From: Patiria miniata
Lineage: Eukaryota > Echinodermata > Asteroidea > Valvatida > Asterinidae
NCBI RefSeq assembly: GCF_015706575.1
Contig: NW_024037048.1
Location: 9,813,512 to 9,877,511, forward strand
Reading direction: 5' to 3'
Length of the DNA stretch: 64,000 bases
Shown here: positions 52,501-62,968 of the stretch, one piece after another
How positions within the stretch are numbered: position 1 is the first letter of the stretch
Layout: each line of letters begins with the position of its first letter
Program-made: the position numbers and the translations under genes
Notes under the pieces: generated by a model
The model's database searches: none
Seen by the model: the letters and a program-made list of their open reading frames with translations, nothing else
What the model was told of the DNA's origin: nothing

Positions 52501-55500
52501 GGAGGATTGAGGATGAATGGTGTCGAATGAGGATTTTGGAGGATTGAGGATGAATGGTGTTTGAAGCACATGAGGATTTTGGAGGATTGAGGATGAATGG
52601 TGTTTGAAGCACATGAGGATTTTGGAGGCTTGAGTATGAATGGTGTTTTAAGAGGAGCAGGATTTTGGAGGATTGAGGATGAATGCATTTTGAGAGGCAG
52701 GACTGTCTGACGATTTTGAAGGATTGAAACGCTGGGTATTCTTCATCTGAACATTTAGTGCCCAATTTTGGAGGATTTTGGAGGATTTTGGAGGATTGAG
52801 GATGGCTCCTAGCAAAAAGGGCCTAGGGGATTAGGGTTAAAAAAATTATGACTATCACTTATGACAGTAGGTCTAAACAACTGGTAAAGATACAAATTTG
52901 CTGATTGATATATTTGATAACCAAAAATACGAAACTGATTTATATCAAAGTTGATTTATTTTGTAAATAACTCATTTTTTTACTTGACAGTCAAAAAGTT
53001 TTGGTTTGAAGATGGCCCTGTTTATTTCTCCATGTGCATGTACTGACAATATAGAAAATGGCCTTGAAGTGTTGTCCTGAACATTGTTTTGTCGCCTTGA
53101 ATAGTGGGCTGTGGACAGCACTTTTTGTTATGTTGATCGTTGAGTGATTCCCAAGAATGGCCATTGATTGTTTTGTATCTTCTTTTGTGCACATGTCCGC
53201 ATAGTCTCGCTCTTTTCAAGGCCTTATCCTTTTCAGACTGGTCCACTGTCCAGTTTTGCCTTTTGTGAAGTTGTGTTGTAGAATACAAATTTATGACACA
53301 CTCATATAAAATACAATGGAATCAACATAATTTCATGGTTTGTAACAATGTGTAAAAGGTAAAATTTGTTGATCTGATTGAACCTCTGTGTCCTATTCTT
53401 TTACCACGCATGGTCCAAGCTTTCTGTCAAACACACAAAAACACATTTGTGGTCAAAATGTCTGGAGAAAGTATGTAACTTTCCAAACCATTCACAAAAA
53501 TGGTTGACATGTAGATGAACACGCACTCTTGTTTTACTGTACTCCCGAGGACAATGCTTTGTGTTTTCCTTTGTCCCTGTAATATATAACACCACCCTAT
53601 AAAAAATAAACTAAGCAGGCAAACTGACCCGAAACTGACCCCCCTAGTTTGTACTGCGCCCCCCCCCCCCTCGCACTCACACATTTATTTCCTTAATTTA
53701 TGTTACATTTGTAATGAGAGTTTAATTTAGTCATATTCCTCTGCATGATTTTTTTAAGTGTCAAATTGTCTTGTTGAAAATTATACAATGTTAAAAGGGA
53801 AGATACAACGTTTGCAAACATCAAAAAACGAACTGATCAAATTATCACAAAATGTCTTACTGGATTGTTAGGGAATGGCAGTCTAAAGCATCCTGTAAAG
53901 TTGTGGCTCCTGGTGTGCTGACATTTTCAAGAAAAACTGTATTTTTCCAACGCTGGTCGGCCGACCAGCGTTGGAAAAAGTGGCCTTTTTTCAAAAAGTG
54001 CTCCTAATTTTTCATATTTAGTTTGTCTGCATTTTCTTTGCAATTGATTACACACCTGTGAAGACTACAAGCCTGCTAGACTGATTCTCTCATCTTACAA
54101 TTCCCCAAAGTCTATAAATTGCTCCGTTTTATCTTAAGTGGGGTCAGGGAACCAGACTACAAGAATATGATTGGTTTACTTGATTTTTCCAGCATCTACG
54201 AACCCAAAACGTGGAACAAATCAGTGTAATAATATTTGCTAAAACATACTAATCCTCCTCCAAACCCATTTATTTCTGAAAATTGCTGCAAAAGCAAATG
54301 TTGTACATTCCCTTTAACAAACAAGCAGAAAACAGTCATTTCTTTCTTTAATAGTATTTCTTCAATGTTATACATGTATGTGTGATCATAGATAAAGTTG
54401 GGCATACATGTACATGTAAGCATTGTTTTTATGGGGGGGGGGGCTATCAGAAAATGAGAATGCACTTTGCCATTGAAACAGGTGTAGAGTCTAGCACTTC
54501 CTGAGGATTTCTGCTTGCACAACTTTATCTCTGTGGGTGCAGCACGAAGGAAGGAAATGAAACAATAGCTCAAATGAAACGAGAAACAGACCAAATCATG
54601 ACAAGCCCAATGCTTTGTACGTGGTACTCAATGGGATATAATTATTCAAGTGACCCTTATTCCTAGTCTTACATGTACAAAATGCATTAAAGGGAAACTA
54701 CAACAATTGTAAACATCAAAAAATAAAACTACCAAATCATTTTGAAATACCTTGCTGGGCTGTTAGTGAATGACAGTGTAAAGCATCCTGTAAAATCATG
54801 GCACCTGGTATACTGTCATTTTCAAGAAAAGTGGTATTTTTGTATCAATTTCCAACGCTGGTCAGCCGACCAGCGTTGGAAAAAACTGGGTTTTTTTAAA
54901 TACTGGCCCCAATTGACTATCGCACTTGTTTGCAATCGATTCCACACCTATGAACGGGTACAAGCCAGCTAGACTGGTTCGGGACCTTACAATTCCCCAA
55001 TGTATGTAAACTACTCTGTTTCTTCTTATATGGAGTCAGGGAACCAGACTACAGGAAAATGATTGTTTTTCTTGGTTTTTATAGCATTTTCGAACCCAAA
55101 ACCTCAAAAAAGTCAGTGTAATTATATTTGCTATATATTTCCAATCCCCCAATTCCATCCATTTCTCAAAATTACAGCAAAAGCAAATGATGTACGTATA
55201 TATGCCCTTTAAAGGGTCCATGAAGTGAGTTTGTCTTAGGAACATAGGCCTACAATTTTGTATTTTGGCAACTTTTTACTCAGTTACTTGTATACCTGCA
55301 ACAATAGAAATCTCCATGCTAATCTTAAAAATAAATAAAAGGTGGTTTTGTATACTTGACCATTCTATGAATTAAGAGTCCAAAGTGTGACATTTTTTCC
55401 TGTCCCTGTTACCTTGGTACTTTGGTAATTTGCCAGTCAAGTATCATTAAGAATGACTTCAAATGGTTGTTGTTTATTTGTTGGATACATGTACCGGTAC

Positions 55501-58500
55501 ATGTACGTATACATATTATAGGTAGTGTGCTATTCGTAAACACTCTTGCAGGACAACTGCATTAATTAATTAATTAAACCCTCCTACCGTAGATGCAAAC
55601 ATACATTCTGTGCCAAGTTGTCCGTTTAGTCAAAATCAATCAAGTGACTGTTTTCAACAGTTAAGAGCTCCCAGCCTACACAATGCAGGATTGACTGGCT
55701 GTGACTGTTTATGTAACTTGCTACAGCTATGCTTTGACTGTAGGTGATCGATAAGCCAGCTGTGCCTACCACTTGCCTGCTTTTGTCTGTGGACTGAATT
55801 TGACTAGTCAGAGTGCTTGCTTGAAATATGATCTGACTGTTGGTGACTAGCCTGTATAAAAGGCATGGCAGGGGAAGTGGATGGAAATATTGACTGTCTG
55901 TGACTGTTCAAACAGTAGGAGATAGCATCAGAATTACAAAGTCAAAGATGTCAGATGTAACAGGGACAGGAAAAATATAAGTGGACCTCAAATTTATAGA
56001 GTGCCCCATATCCAACTTTTTCACATTCTGAAAATGTATAAATTCATCAGTTATTACTCAGAATACATTTGTACATTTACATGTAGTTGAAGAGGTGGGG
56101 GCCTTCCCCGAAATAATTTTTTTCTTCAGACTTATTTAAATTGATATTTTACTGTAACCAGAGTGGGGATTATTATCATTTTGTAATCCTCAATCTAAAC
56201 TTTATTACCGTTAATTAAACTCCATTTCCTTAGTTTCCCTGACCGTATTTTGCAAAGTTATTTTAGGAATGAACAGCCGTTAGCAACCGTGCATAAAGCT
56301 TAACCAAACTTTCTTAGTCATTCTGACGAAAATAGCCTTTTCAATAAAAGTACATGTTGTTCAAGTGAACTTGTGTATTCAAAAGAATGGAAGTTCGGTT
56401 ATCTGAACTCTGAACAGTTCAGATGTCAAAATATTTACAAAAAAAAGAAGAAGACATTAAAATAATATTTATTTTTTGTGAGTTCAGACGCACTGTTAAC
56501 CCAGGGAAAGCAATGGGTTTTTTTTAGTTGGGAGGAAGTTGAAATTAATATGACAACAGAAAGTAGCATAGAAAATAGTTACATAGCATGCTTTAAAGAG
56601 GTTGTAGAATGCTCGAAGACATTTCCGTCATTCTTCGGGTATATGTAGCCTAAGGTGTGATGAAATAAAAACGACTATTGTTTCTGTCATAAAATGAGTA
56701 CAAAAGGTACTTTTGAGAGCTGTTTTTCAAGTCCTGTCATGCCTGTTTCGACCCGAGCGTGCAATTTGTGTAGAAGTCGTCGTTGCGGGCAGCAAACAAA
56801 ACATAGTACATTGTAAATCGTGACGTAATAAACAGGACTCCCAATGCAGAGTAGCATAAACGAGTCCTGTTTATTACGTCACGATTTACTGTGTTTTGTT
56901 TGCTGCCCGCAACGACGACTTTTACACAAATTGCACGTTCGGGTCGAAACAGGACCTGAAAAATAGCTCTCAAAAGTATCCTTTGTACTCATTTCATGAC
57001 AGAAACAAAAGTCGTTTTTATTTCATCACACCTTAGGCTACATATACCCAAAAAATGACGGAAATGTTTTCGAGCATTCCACAACCTCTTTAACACTAAC
57101 CACCCTGAATTCAGCAAAATCAATACCCCTGTTTTGGAGAATTTCGGCGGATTCAGGATACCTCCATATTGAAAAAAGTTGGGGGGATTTTGATGGATTC
57201 AAGACAGTAAGCCAAGCAGTACTGCCGGATTAACAGCTCAACTTTTTGGAGTCGCAAAAGTGGACCCTAAAGGTTGGTCTCGCATGCATAATACAGGAAT
57301 AACACAAAAACGCCCAGTTTTTAAAGGATAGTTGTGTGGATGTTTATCCTACTTTTATATATTCTTCCCGATGAACATCATTTCATTCAAAGTGCGTTTT
57401 GTAGCCCAATTGGGCTGTTCAAGGACGCAGTGTCCCTTTAATTATGGCCAGCTTTGCCAGGGCCAGGGTCTATTACATGTACATCATAGACTACTTGCCC
57501 CCCCCCCTAAACCTTTGGTTTTGGATCCGCCCTTGGATTTAGGCATTTAAAGGGAATGTACAACATTTGCTTTTGCTGCAATTTTCATAAATAAATGTAT
57601 TTGGAGGATTAGTATGTTAGACCAAAAAATAAAAATACTCGGTCTCTGGTCAGCGCGCTTATCGATTTTAATCATGCGCGTCAACCTTTTTTTTCTTCAA
57701 ATTAACACGGAAGCTACAACAGCCCCCTCTATTCCCGCCCCTCCTCAAATTTTTGTACCAAGGAGCACCAAGGAATGGGGAAATTGCACCAAGGCAAATT
57801 ATGGAGGACACCAATGTATAATGAGGACACAAAAAAGCAAAATAGTACCCACCTTGTCTGTACAATACAAGCTTGAACAACAAAAAAGCCACCAAAACAA
57901 AAGCTATACATGTACATTTACATGTAAATAATATCAATCAATTTAGCTGTGTGTGCTGCACTTCTTTATACCGATATCTTTGAAATCTTTGGAAAGTCCT
58001 TTTTTATGGCGATTTACATAATTTGTGTATGCTGGAAGTATAAATAAATTTGCAAACTAGAGCTTAAACTCTTGGTTTCATTTTAGGTGCCGAGCTTCAG
58101 TTTCATTTTTAAAGATGTTATTTGAAAGCTGTTAAAACTAAGCCAGCAGAGTGAATAGTGAAACGAACAAATGTTCATTAAACGGGATAATTGATTTATT
58201 TCTAGGCCGTTGGAGGTTCTCTGAACGTGAGTTGCCGGGATGAAACAGAAATAAATCAATGAAACGCATTCAATTTCTAATTGTGTAAAAGAAATCGTGT
58301 ATGTAACACATTTGACCATCTGTGTCTAAATATCATTTTCATAAATTCATAACACCACTTTTATTGTACAGCTTTTTTCCCCCTTAAGCAATAAGGAAAT
58401 CAATAAATCCTGAAAAATGAATAAATTATCCAAAACAAATGCAGGGAAAGCAGGGTTAGACTTTCAAATTTCTCTGTTTACCAGAGACATTTACTACCGT

Positions 58501-61500
58501 ACTACACTCGACCAAAAAAGAAAGTCCCCCTTAATAATTTTTGACTAACTCAAAAACTACTGGGCACATCTTGCTCAAATTATGACTGATCAGTGCAGAA
58601 ATTCCTTAGCAATCCAGCCATACTCTTTGTTTGGCCCAAAACAGTGATAATGTGTACGAAATTATGCAATGTATGACATGCTACTGGTAAAAAAGTTGCA
58701 CTTTTGTATACACGCAAGGTGTGAACCACAACTTTTACGCCTATAAACGGGTAAAAGCCAGCTAGACAGGTTCCTTTCCTTACAATTGCCCGATGTCTGT
58801 AAATTGCTCTGTTTCATCTGAAGTGGGGTCAAGGAACCAGACTCTACAAAAACACGATTGTTTTTCTTGGTTTTTCCAGAATCTTCAAACTCAAAACTTC
58901 AAACATGTCAATGTAACAATATTTGCTACATGTACATGTACATGTATGCCTACATGTACATATACTAACCCCCCAATCCATCCTTGTCTGAAAAATACAG
59001 CAAAAGCAAATGTTTGTATTTCCTTTGACATTGGAAGTTGTACACTTCCAGGTATCGACAAATTTTCCAAAGCAGACGATCGTTGCTCGGTTGAATAAAT
59101 ACGTGCAGTTTCCTCCTCCGCACAAACGCATTGCCTCCATCCATTGTTGTGGAACAACACAACGTTGGAATTTCCATCAAAATTATGACAAATGTTATTT
59201 ATTGGGTATTGTGCAGAGCTGGCCAGTAGTGTAGCATACATGTACGTGTGCATGATGTTCAGATACATGTTATTGAATGCGCAATGGAATTTTGGCAAGT
59301 TCAGGTTTTTTATACTTCCTTATTTCCTGGACAATTGAAAGCTACATGTAACACTACACACATACATGACACACAGCACACCCTAGTAAAAAATAGTTCA
59401 GTTTTCTTACCCTAAATTTGCCAATATACATGCACATGTGCATGTATCGTGATTTGTTGAATAATTAAAATAAGATCTTAGACCATGTAAAAATAAACCA
59501 GTTTCTCATACACGCCAACTTCCTTTTTACCCGCCCCCTCCTTTTTTTGTTTTTAAAGGTAAAGTCCATCATTTGTAATTTGTGCATTTTGTTCGTTTGA
59601 AGCAACAAAAGTGCTCAAAATCTAAAGATGGGTGCTGAACAACTAACCTGATGAACTTTCAGCTCAGCTTCAGCTGTATTCCGAGAAAAAACAGCATTCT
59701 AGGATCTCAATTTCAAATCAAAAGTTGCTGAATCATGTTTTGAATTGGGCCTGAATTCAGCGTCCGAGACACGTTCTCACTGAGCCGATTGTAGCTACGC
59801 GATGTCGCGCACTGATCCGACGAATTATAGCAACCGCGCGCGCGTGTGCGTCGTGCAAATGCTGGGGCGCGCTTCACCGAATAACGAAACGAACTACTAA
59901 CTTGAATTTCCTACGGTGCATCTTAAGAAGCACCGTTTAAGAAGCACAGACAGTCAAAATCCACTTCCACCTCCCCTGCTATACTTTTAACAAAGGCTAG
60001 TCACCAGGGCCCAATTTCACGGTGCTGCTTAACAGTTAGCACAAAAGTTGTGTTCAGCATCTAGCAGAAAAAATTTGCTAACCTGAAGCACTATTTTACG
60101 GCGTGTGTGTGCTAACGGTCGCGCGTGCATTGAAATTTCTATTGTTACGTCACTGAGTTAAGCAAATTTTTCCTCTGAAGTAAGCGTGCCTTTTGCTGTG
60201 CTTATGCTTATGGTCTCCATGAAATAGACGGAGGCTCTGTTAGCAAAAATCGTGTGCTAAGCAGCGCCGTAAAATTGGGCCCAGCAGTCAGATCATATGT
60301 CACTTGACTGATTTTGACTGAAAGGACTACTTGGCACAGAACGTATGTTTGCATAGGAGGGTTAATGAATTTAATTATTATCAAAAACAATTTCCAATTT
60401 GGCAAACTTTTCTGTTTACCAAATTAACCCATCATGTGCGTACAAGCATGCTGTAATAAAATGTTGACGCTGCTAAAATTGAAAAAATTTCATTCTGTTT
60501 TGATTTCTTCAGACGTACCATTGGCAGAGCAACACCAAGAAGCAGAGCGGGGTGGAGGACATGGTCTTACTGACCAAGATACAGGAATCCTCCATCGTTG
60601 AAAACCTCAAGAAACGTTTCATGGACGACTGGATTTATGTATCCTTTCATTTTTTTTTTTATAAAAGTCGCTGAATACAAGGCTGATACCCACTTGGTGT
60701 AAAATCTATTAAAGATATAGTCCATCATTTGTAATTTGTGCATTTTGTTCATTTGAAGCAACAAAAGTGTTCAAAATCTAATGAAGGGTACTGAACAACT
60801 ATTAAGTTTCAGCTCGGCTTCAGCTGTATATTCCGAGAAAAATAGCATTCTAGGATCTCAATTTCAAATCAAAAGTTGCTGAATCATGTTTTGAATTGTG
60901 CCTGAATTCAGCGTCCGAGGCACGTTCTCGCTGAGCCGATTGCAGCAACGCGATGTCGCGCACTGATCCGATGAATTACAGCAACCGGGGGTGCGTGTGC
61001 GTCGTGCCAATGCTTGCGCGCGCTTCGCTGAATAACAAAACGAACTACTAATTCAAATGTTCCTACGGTGCGTCTTAAGAAGCACCGTTGGAAAAGCCTT
61101 CTTTCGTTGATTACTTCAAAATGACAGCTTGCCAGAAAGAATAATTTCACAGGGAGTTTAGTCCTCTTACTATCTCTCAACCAAGTATGTTTTTCAACAA
61201 GAATTACGCCAGCTACTTTTCGGATAGCTGCAAATGATGGACTATAGCTTTAACCAGTTTGCGTCAAAGGCCGTGTTAACACGCACTGGCTGTTTTTATA
61301 CACAGGCATGGCTGACGGGTTAAAACGTCAAGATTGCCTCGACTCGCCTCAGAGTGCCGTTCAAACACGTTAGCCCCTCGTGCCTTTTATACACACCCAC
61401 ACAAAATCTACGAAGTCTGTGGAGGCGGACTGTGTGTTGATCTTGAATTGGCCGTAGTGCACGGCCTATTGTTGTACAATTTATGCTCCAGTGTACCCTC

Positions 61501-62968
61501 TGGAGTATTGAAACAGACATGTATGAGGTCTCGGCAAGAAATATCATACAAATACTGTTGAAATGACTCTTGAGAATCAGTATTTGTGGCGTTTGGCTGT
61601 ATATCAGAAGTTGGCTGGAAAATTTTGCCTTTTGCCAAAATCAAAATTTTAGGCAAAAATAATCCTGGTGTGAAGTGGTTAAGAAAAGTGAAGGAGATAA
61701 ATTTATAAAGCGTATTTATCTATGAGTGTTGGTGTTCAAGGCACTACATCATTATTACCCTGCTCATTAGGCCAATGAAACACTCCAAAGACAATCTCAG
61801 CTCCCTGGGGAGTATACAGCTCAATGCTACGGCGCAAAGCGGCTAAAATTAACCACAATAACCATCTCTGCCCTCACAGGTACCAATTTACTCCTGGGTG
61901 GAGAGAAGCATGACAAAGTGCCTTGCCCAAGGGCACACAAACCACAGCTGCCAAGACAGGACTGCGCCAGTAAACATTTAGCACAACTCGGTGACTGTTT
62001 TATGTATTTATTCAGCGCACAGTAAATAGTCGTCTGATAATCAACAAAGAGGCGTCAATACGCATGGCCACGGCGCACTTATGTTTCAGCCCCATAGACC
62101 ATGCGTGCATTTAGTTCGTCTTCTCAGGCATGCGCAATGGTTTCCTCTGCGTCGTTTCCATACATTTCCAACGCGTCGAAAGATTTCAAACGGAGCACCG
62201 CGGCGCGTGGCCCGTGGCTAGCCATGTTTACGGGCCAGATTCCAGGGTCTGTGTACAGGTACGTGCACACTAACGTTACATTCAACGAAAAAAAACGTAT
62301 AACGTGAGACCTTACTTCTCTCATTGAAACGGTTTCCGACTTAAATGATATTTATGCATCGCACTTTCCGTGGCATCCTTTTCCATTTTTCAGTGAAGAC
62401 AAGTTTACAATTACTCGGCAAAACTGAAAAATTATCCCCTAAACTGTCGCCTGTTTTGAATTTGTGACCCAATACTTTCGTACTACACGACACGGAAAAA
62501 CAAAAAAAAATGCATCAAATACTCTCTGTTTTTTGCGCTAAGGTTTGCAAAAGTGACTTTGATTGCCTTAAATTCCTGTCCACGTGGAAAGAAAACTTTA
62601 TCAAAGTACTTGGAGCGTGATGTTGACTGATACTTCAGTGGGTCAAACTGCGACTGCAGGCATCCATGTTTGCTGATTATCAGTATTTTATATTTTGAGT
62701 GCGCATGCGCGCAGACTAAATGGGCGGCTGAAACATACGTGGGCGGGGCTCGAACCCACAATCTCACGATCATGAATCCTGTGCTCCACCGCTAAACCAC
62801 ACGGGCCCCTACTCACTCTTAAAATGTGCGGAGAGTCTATTTTAAATAACTTTTCCTGAACCGTATACAATCGTCCAGACGTACATCGGCCCCGTACTAA
62901 TCTCCATCAACCCCTTTAAGCAGATGCCATACTTCACTGACAAGGAGCTGGACATGTATCAGGGAGCG
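49568..62968 (+). CDS. MYO1E: Class I long-tailed myosin (MYO1E/F type), 5' part
   Basis: Exons: 49568-49570 (candidate, ATG only), 60513-60638, 62879-62968; the gene continues past the right edge. Joined they read [20 protein letters not shown], then [23 protein letters not shown] and [20 protein letters not shown]. This is the start of the motor domain of myosin Ie/If, including the HWQS..V..SGV.DMVLL signature and the NPFKQMPYF strand ahead of the P-loop. The ATP-binding GESGAGKT, actin-binding, IQ, TH1 and SH3 parts are outside the window. These motors act at the actin-rich cortex in endocytosis, phagocytosis and adhesion. The subfamily is secure (MYO1E versus MYO1F cannot be separated); the first exon is a proposal. 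Confidence 0.9.
50065..50136 (-). repeat. tRNA-like sequence (SINE head), minus strand
   Basis: Read on the minus strand: GCAGCTCAGTCGATAAAGGG (A-box-like) and GAGGTTGCGGGTTCGCGTCT (B-box-like). Stems do not close as in a working tRNA. Confidence 0.55.
50234..50569. mobile_element. TA-flanked foldback MITE in MYO1 intron 1
   Basis: Arms of ~150 bp: left 'acaaaaacatgtagaa', 'aagtgctgcctttttcagat'; right 'gaaaaaggcagcactttatg', 'ttctacatgtttttgt'. TA stands at each end. Confidence 0.8.
51000..51810 (+). repeat. 145-bp tandem array with nuclear-receptor-like words
   Basis: Five copies of TTTGTCAGCGCGATAACTTG to AGGTCACAGTGGCTGAAACA start at about 51081, 51226, 51371, 51516 and 51661, exactly 145 bp apart. 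Each ends with AGGTCAAGGGTCAAGGTCA. A GGGT microsatellite and 'ccgcggcgaagccgaagggg' precede it; this leader plus AGGTCAAGGTCA tail is a recurring layout in marine invertebrate repeats. Confidence 0.93.
52185..52800. repeat. 43-bp tandem array, GGAGGATTGAGGATGAATGG
   Basis: About 12 units of ~42-43 bp (GGAGGATTGAGGATGAATGG, then TGTTTGAAGCACAAGAGGAT). It leaves a 230-codon minus-strand open frame of repeated HSSSILQNP type, which is not a gene. Confidence 0.93.
53791..54317. mobile_element. MITE family A, copy in MYO1 intron 1
   Basis: Both termini present, ending ccctttaa. Contains a 28-bp perfect palindrome (about 53946-53973) reading CCAACGCTGGTCGG then its reverse complement. Confidence 0.8.
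54687..55212. mobile_element. MITE family A, second copy in MYO1 intron 1
   Basis: Starts ttaaagggaaactacaac and ends gccctttaaa. Same orientation as the copy 370 bp upstream. The central palindrome has one change (ggtcAgccgacc). Confidence 0.8.
55585..55920. mobile_element. Interspersed element N, copy 1
   Basis: Inverted relative to 59944-60366 ('caaacatacattctgtgcc', 'gtcaaaatcaatcaagtgac', 'aaggcatggcaggggaagtg'). This copy lacks the insertion M and so shows the empty site. Confidence 0.65.
56593..57093. mobile_element. Palindromic MITE family B, full copy
   Basis: A 501-bp near-perfect inverted repeat: arms of ~240 bp from TTAAAGAGGTTGTAGAATGC to 'gcattccacaacctctttaa', with only 'cccaatgcagagtagcat' unpaired at the centre. 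TTAA at both ends. Confidence 0.92.
57547..57640. mobile_element. MITE family A, truncated end
   Basis: Only one terminus remains ('ttaaagggaatgtacaacat' then 'ttgcttttgctgcaattttc'); the similarity fades by about 57640. Confidence 0.65.
58736..59029. mobile_element. MITE family A, 3' half
   Basis: Keeps the 'gggtaaaagccagctagac' and 'aacacgattgtttttcttgg' landmarks and the terminal 'agcaaaagcaaatgtt'; the other half is not recognisable. A CATGTA-rich microsatellite tract lies inside (58927-58962). Confidence 0.65.
59553..59948. mobile_element. MITE family L, right-truncated copy
   Basis: Starts TTAAAGGTAAAGTCCATCAT and matches 60709-61080 until 'cggtgcatcttaagaagcac', where it is replaced by element N. 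Confidence 0.78.
59944..60366. mobile_element. Element N interrupted by foldback M
   Basis: N sequence is broken after 'ggctagtcacca' by M (60007-60282), whose termini GGGCCCAATTTCACGGTGCT and 'agcgccgtaaaattgggccc' pair. N resumes with CAGTCAGATCATATG. Confidence 0.75.
60513..60638 (+). CDS. MYO1E: MYO1 exon: motor domain N-terminus
   Basis: Acceptor tgttttgatttcttcag, donor gtatcc; exactly 42 codons in phase 0. It reads [20 protein letters not shown] and [20 protein letters not shown], matching the first residues of vertebrate MYO1E/F. The donor is weak beyond GTAT. Confidence 0.95.
60709..61253. mobile_element. MITE family L, full copy
   Basis: 545 bp between TTAA sites; termini AGATATAGTCCATCATTTG and CAAATGATGGACTATAGCT are inverted repeats. 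Reference copy for the partial ones at 5770, 16262, 18760 and 59553. Lies 70 bp after the MYO1 exon donor. Confidence 0.85.
61730..61950 (-). repeat. SINE (3' part), inverted copy
   Basis: Reverse complement of the 40022-40262 family ('gctccctggggagtatacag', 'accatctctgccctcacagg') plus the CTTGGGCAAGGCACTTTG-type motif at its far end. Confidence 0.7.
62745..62815 (-). repeat. tRNA-like sequence, anticodon-like CAT
   Basis: On the minus strand TGTGGTTTAGCGGTGGAGCA and GTGGGTTCGAGCCCCGC form good A- and B-box matches and a perfect T arm; the anticodon stem pairs 4 of 5 around TTCATGA. The acceptor stem does not pair well, so a SINE head or tRNA pseudogene is more likely than a working tRNA-Met. 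Confidence 0.5.
62879..62968 (+). CDS. MYO1E: MYO1 exon: motor domain, pre-P-loop
   Basis: Acceptor tacaatcgtccag, donor gtaaac; 30 codons in phase 0. It reads [20 protein letters not shown] and [10 protein letters not shown], a very close match to myosin Ie/If. The next expected segment (A.YENPPH.YAL) is not within the remaining kilobase. Confidence 0.96.

Noticed and set aside
52073..52765. 230-codon minus-strand frame of repeated HSSSILQNP type
   Set aside because: Product of the 43-bp tandem array; three overlapping frames of the same array are open at once.
62745..62815. Functional tRNA-Met gene
   Set aside because: Acceptor stem does not pair and the anticodon stem has a mismatch; annotated as a tRNA-like repeat instead.
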